From Paenibacillus sp. JNUCC-31 (lineage in GTDB: Bacteria > Bacillota > Bacilli > Paenibacillales > Paenibacillaceae): a stretch of DNA of 64,000 nucleotides. The DNA lies in NCBI RefSeq assembly GCF_014844075.1, contig NZ_CP062165.1, positions 682,001 to 746,000 on the forward strand, written 5' to 3'. The position numbers and the translations under genes were made by a program. The first letter of the stretch is position 1, and each line of letters starts with the position of its first letter. Below, piece by piece: positions 61,370 to 64,000 of this stretch. Under the pieces are notes generated by a model. It ran no database searches. It saw nothing but the letters and a program-made list of their open reading frames with translations, and was not told the origin of the DNA.

Positions 61370-62545
61370 CTAATCAAAGAGTGTAGAGGTTGTGCGTTTG
61401 AACAGCTTCCACCAGCCTGCCTTGGCCACATCCTGCGGTGCCTGAATGTCGAATTCCTTAATCACTTCATTGCCTTGGTACACAACAAGCTTGCCGACAC
61501 TCTGACCTGCTTTAACCGGGGCTTTTACTTCTTTTGCCATCTGCAATTCATGACGGAGCTCATTGGATTTGGCCCCTTTACGCATCAGCACACTATAATT
61601 TTGCGTTGCATTCAGCGGCAATGAAGGGACCTCACCTTTTTCAATTTTGAGACTGCCAAGCAGATCGCCTGACTTGTACAATGCTTTCATGGTGTATTGA
61701 CCGAACGCATAGTCAAACATCGATGATACTTCACTGTTTCTTGTTTTGGTGTTGGGTTCACCCAAGACAACCGCAACCGTGCGAAGGCCGTCCTTCATTG
61801 CTGTAGCTGACAGACAGAATTTGGCTTCCGATGTGTATCCGGTCTTCAAGCCATCCGCACCCGAATAGAACCGAACCAGCTTGTTCGTATTCACCAGCCA
61901 GAATGGCTTCTCGCTATCTTTGCGAAGATAGTCCTGGTAAGCACCTGTATACTTTGTAATCCCCGAATGCTTAAGCAATTCACGGCTCATCAACGCAATA
62001 TCATAGGCGGAGGAATAATGGTTATCAACCGGAAGACCGTTACAGTTGGCAAAATGAGTATCCTTCATGCCAAGCTCTTTCGCGCGCTCATTCATCCGCT
62101 GCACAAAGGCTTCCTCCGAGCCGGCAATTTTCTCTGCCATGGCCACAGAGGCATCATTGCCGGAAGCCATGGCGATTCCTTTTAACATGTCGTCGACCGT
62201 CATTTCTTCCCCAGGCTCCAGAAAAATCTGTGATCCACCCATGGATGCCGCATATTCACTCGTTCTCACTTTATCCGTCAGCTTCAGTTTGCCAGAGTCA
62301 ATTGCTTCAATGGTGAGCAGCATGGTCATAATCTTCGTAATGCTCGCGGGAGGCAGCTGATCATGACTATTTTTCTCATAAATAACGGTGCCCGTATCTG
62401 CATCCATCAAAATGGCAGAGCGTGCCGACGGGGCCAAATCTGCTCCACCCGCTCCTTTGGGTGTTTCTTCAGCCAGCGCTGTTGATGCCATCAGGGGCAG
62501 CAGGATACAAAGGGTCATGAACGATGCCATTATTCGTTTTTTCAC
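61370..62545 (-). CDS. dacF: D-alanyl-D-alanine carboxypeptidase DacF
   Basis: A 391-residue exported penicillin-binding protein that trims peptide side chains, in Bacillus made in the forespore. The signal peptide (residues 1-25, cleavage after ALA) precedes the SxxK motif SITK (Ser68, Lys71), ASGNDAS, and KTG in GLKTGYTSEAK. The start is GTG at 62545, with GAGGAGG eight bases upstream; upstream in-frame ATG codons lack sites. It precedes spoIIAA as in B. subtilis. A second related carboxypeptidase, DacB, is encoded at 43581-44768. Confidence 0.94.
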   Translation of the reverse strand: MKKRIMASFMTLCILLPLMASTALAEETPKGAGGADLAPSARSAILMDADTGTVIYEKNSHDQLPPASITKIMTMLLTIEAIDSGKLKLTDKVRTSEYAASMGGSQIFLEPGEEMTVDDMLKGIAMASGNDASVAMAEKIAGSEEAFVQRMNERAKELGMKDTHFANCNGLPVDNHYSSAYDIALMSRELLKHSGITKYTGAYQDYLRKDSEKPFWLVNTNKLVRFYSGADGLKTGYTSEAKFCLSATAMKDGLRTVAVVLGEPNTKTRNSEVSSMFDYAFGQYTMKALYKSGDLLGSLKIEKGEVPSLPLNATQNYSVLMRKGAKSNELRHELQMAKEVKAPVKAGQSVGKLVVYQGNEVIKEFDIQAPQDVAKAGWWKLFKRTTSTLFD

Positions 62546-62727
62546 AAGGGTTACCTCCTCAAATGACTTGCTTACTGCATGTTCCATGCATGTACTGCTA
62601 ATCATTGTCGGCCCAATTAAAGTAAATTATTCCATGAAAAGAATGATTTCCCGAACTTTTTGTGTAAAAAGAGGCCGAAGACCAAATGCTCCTGTACTCA
62701 TCGGTTCACTAAGCGGCACTTTACAAG

Positions 62728-62782
62728 AAAAAATAAAGAGGCAATCTGCCCCAATGTTCACATTAGGGTAGATTGCCTCTTC
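62728..62782 (-). terminator. Terminator after punA
   Basis: Long stem AGAGGCAATCT ... AGATTGCCTCT (62737-62781) with inner CCCCAAT/ATTAGGG pairing, followed on the minus strand by TTTATTTTTTC. Confidence 0.92.
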
Positions 62783-62793
62783 TAAATTACCAG

Positions 62794-63618
62794 TTACATT
62801 TGTGGAATAACAGCCAGGACAAGCGCCAGGAAGGATTCACGGACACGTTCTGTCGTTTCCATAACCTCATCATGAGACAATGGCTGGTCCAGAATTCCGG
62901 CAGCCATGTTGCTGATACAGGATATGCCGAGTACTTCCAGTCCTGCGTGGCGTGCTACGATGACTTCGGAAACGGTAGACATGCCCACTGCATCTGCACC
63001 GAGTGTACGCAGCATCACAATCTCAGCCGGTGTCTCGTAGTTAGGGCCGAGCATGCCTGCGTATACCCCTTCTCGCACGCTAAAGCCTTGCGATGCCGCC
63101 GTGTCCTTCGCCAGCGCACGCAAGCGACGGCTATAGGCCTCAGACAAATCCGGGAAACGCACGCCCAAGGCAGAGTCATTCGGTCCGATTAGCGGATTCT
63201 TGCCTGTAAGATTCAGATGATCCGAGATCAGCATCAGGTCACCCGCCTCATACGAGGTATTCACACCGCCTGCTGCATTGGTTACGAGCAAGGAGGTCAC
63301 TCCCAGTTCTTTCATGACACGTACCGGGAAGGCTGTCAGTTCCGGACCGTATCCTTCGTACATGTGGAAACGACCTTTCATCATGACGACCGGACGGCCT
63401 TTAATAGTTCCCACAAGCAATTCGCCTTCATGCCCCTCTACGGTGGACACCGGGAAATGCGGGATATCCTGATAGGCGATGCTTACGCCATCTTCAATCA
63501 GTTCTGCCAAAATCCCAAGTCCTGAACCCAAAATCAAACCAACTTCCGGTTTAACTGAACTTTTACTTTGAATATAGGATGCTGCTTCCAAAATCATCTG
63601 TTGGTTTAATGCTGTCAT
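62794..63618 (-). CDS. punA: Purine nucleoside phosphorylase, trimeric type
   Basis: A 274-residue enzyme that cleaves guanosine and inosine with phosphate for purine salvage. Family blocks are VGLILGSGLGILAELIE, the phosphate-binding MMKGRFHMYEGY, LLVTNAAGGVN, GVYAGMLGPNYETPAEI with the base-binding residues, and GMSTVSEVIVARHAG. The ATG at 63618 has AAGGGGGAAC just upstream. In Bacillus the phosphopentomutase gene drm lies between xerD and punA; here xerD is directly upstream, with no drm. Confidence 0.95.
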   Translation of the reverse strand: MTALNQQMILEAASYIQSKSSVKPEVGLILGSGLGILAELIEDGVSIAYQDIPHFPVSTVEGHEGELLVGTIKGRPVVMMKGRFHMYEGYGPELTAFPVRVMKELGVTSLLVTNAAGGVNTSYEAGDLMLISDHLNLTGKNPLIGPNDSALGVRFPDLSEAYSRRLRALAKDTAASQGFSVREGVYAGMLGPNYETPAEIVMLRTLGADAVGMSTVSEVIVARHAGLEVLGISCISNMAAGILDQPLSHDEVMETTERVRESFLALVLAVIPQM

Positions 63619-63798
63619 AAGATGTTCCCCCTTGAGTTGAAACGATCCGTCTGTATTTAGCAAATGGCATCATTCTTAATATTACACGCTAAAGATGCAT
63701 CTGCTTATGTATAACGGCGTTTACCTGTGTTCAATTTATTTTATCCTAAATCGGCTTCATGTTCCGCATTTTTTGCAGATTGGCATCCACATCAACCA

Positions 63799-64000
63799 CT
63801 ATCTTGCACGCGGATGATGCGATTCGTAAACTTCTTTCATCGTTTTGCGACCATGATGGCCATACTGTTGCCCAGGCTGCTCCACATGCCCAAGCATATC
63901 CTGCACCGCACGGGTATCTGCTCCACTGGCGATCAGGTGAGCAGCAAAGGAATGACGCAGCGTATGCGGTGTAATTTCACCTGAAATTCCTGCATCCAAT
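63799..64000 (-). CDS. xerD: Tyrosine recombinase XerD, C-terminal fragment
   Basis: The last 66 codons of a site-specific recombinase that, with XerC, resolves chromosome dimers at dif; the rest lies beyond the right edge. The motif THE-box [27 protein letters not shown] is nearly ideal and includes the catalytic H-x-x-R. The next stretch, which should read like ADISTTQIYTHV with the nucleophilic tyrosine nine residues after LGH, instead reads [12 protein letters not shown], with tyrosine eight residues after. The end [11 protein letters not shown] is again normal. This local divergence suggests compensating indels or sequence errors. Confidence 0.85.
   Translation of the reverse strand, partial: LDAGISGEITPHTLRHSFAAHLIASGADTRAVQDMLGHVEQPGQQYGHHGRKTMKEVYESHHPRAR

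Overview
The window looks like a chromosomal segment of an endospore-forming Firmicute, most likely Paenibacillus. The GC content is moderate, ribosome binding sites are strong (AGGAGG type), GTG and TTG starts are frequent, and sporulation genes are many (spoIVA, spoVIF, ypeB, prsW, spmA/spmB, dacB, gerW, spoVAA/AB/AF, spoIIAA/AB-sigF, dacF). Gene order largely follows a Bacillus subtilis chromosomal neighbourhood (hepT-menG-hepS-mtrB-hbs ... spoIVA-yphF-yphE-gpsA-der-rpsA-cmk-ypfB-ypfA-ypeB-prsW ... serA ... res-rluB-spm-dacB-scp-rib-ppiB-lysA-spoVA-sigF-spoIIAB-spoIIAA-dacF-punA-xerD), with local insertions and losses. Nearly everything reads on the minus strand. No tRNA, rRNA or CRISPR array was recognised.

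Region by region: 0-3.7 kb is a quinone cluster (heptaprenyl diphosphate synthase subunits, UbiX-, UbiA- and UbiE/MenG-type enzymes). 3.8-5.3 kb has a membrane-anchored unknown, TRAP (mtrB), a 53-residue protein and HU. 5.5-9.3 kb is an inserted ribose-type sugar ABC operon with a well-formed promoter and a 16-bp palindrome at its start. 9.5-30.6 kb is the spoIVA-to-serA segment (spore coat and germination, phospholipid synthesis, Der GTPase, S1 protein, CMP kinase, MecA-type adaptor, intramembrane proteases, T-box-controlled serA). 30.7-34.5 kb holds a frameshifted collagen-like spore-surface gene with tandem protein repeats, and an IS4-type insertion sequence. 34.5-41.2 kb is resABCDE (cytochrome c maturation plus two-component regulator) and rluB. 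41.4-48 kb has an exported serine protease, spmB/spmA/dacB, gerW with a DUF2953 protein, and scpB/scpA. 48-52.3 kb is the riboflavin operon with its FMN riboswitch. 52.3-57.2 kb is ppiB, lysA and a reduced spoVA set. 57.3-59.6 kb has a foldable intergenic element and a divergent AraC regulator/EamA transporter pair. 59.6-64 kb is the spoIIA operon with a sigma-H-like promoter, dacF, punA and the 3' end of xerD.

How the genes work together: most are housekeeping or sporulation functions in short, translationally coupled operons (many ATGA or short overlaps) separated by strong intrinsic terminators. Two RNA leaders (T-box for serA, FMN riboswitch for ribD-E-BA-H) control biosynthesis. Three genes or domains are easy to miss: a 59-residue YphE-like membrane protein, a 56-residue four-cysteine protein, and an N-terminal zinc ribbon on ResB. 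The clearest oddities are the broken collagen-like gene beside the insertion sequence, the FNR/CRP-like palindrome in front of the sugar operon, a 129-base inverted-repeat element upstream of spoVAA, the absence of sleB beside ypeB, an altered catalytic end of xerD, and a spoVA locus without spoVAC/AD/AE. I did not find a clearly new multi-gene system.
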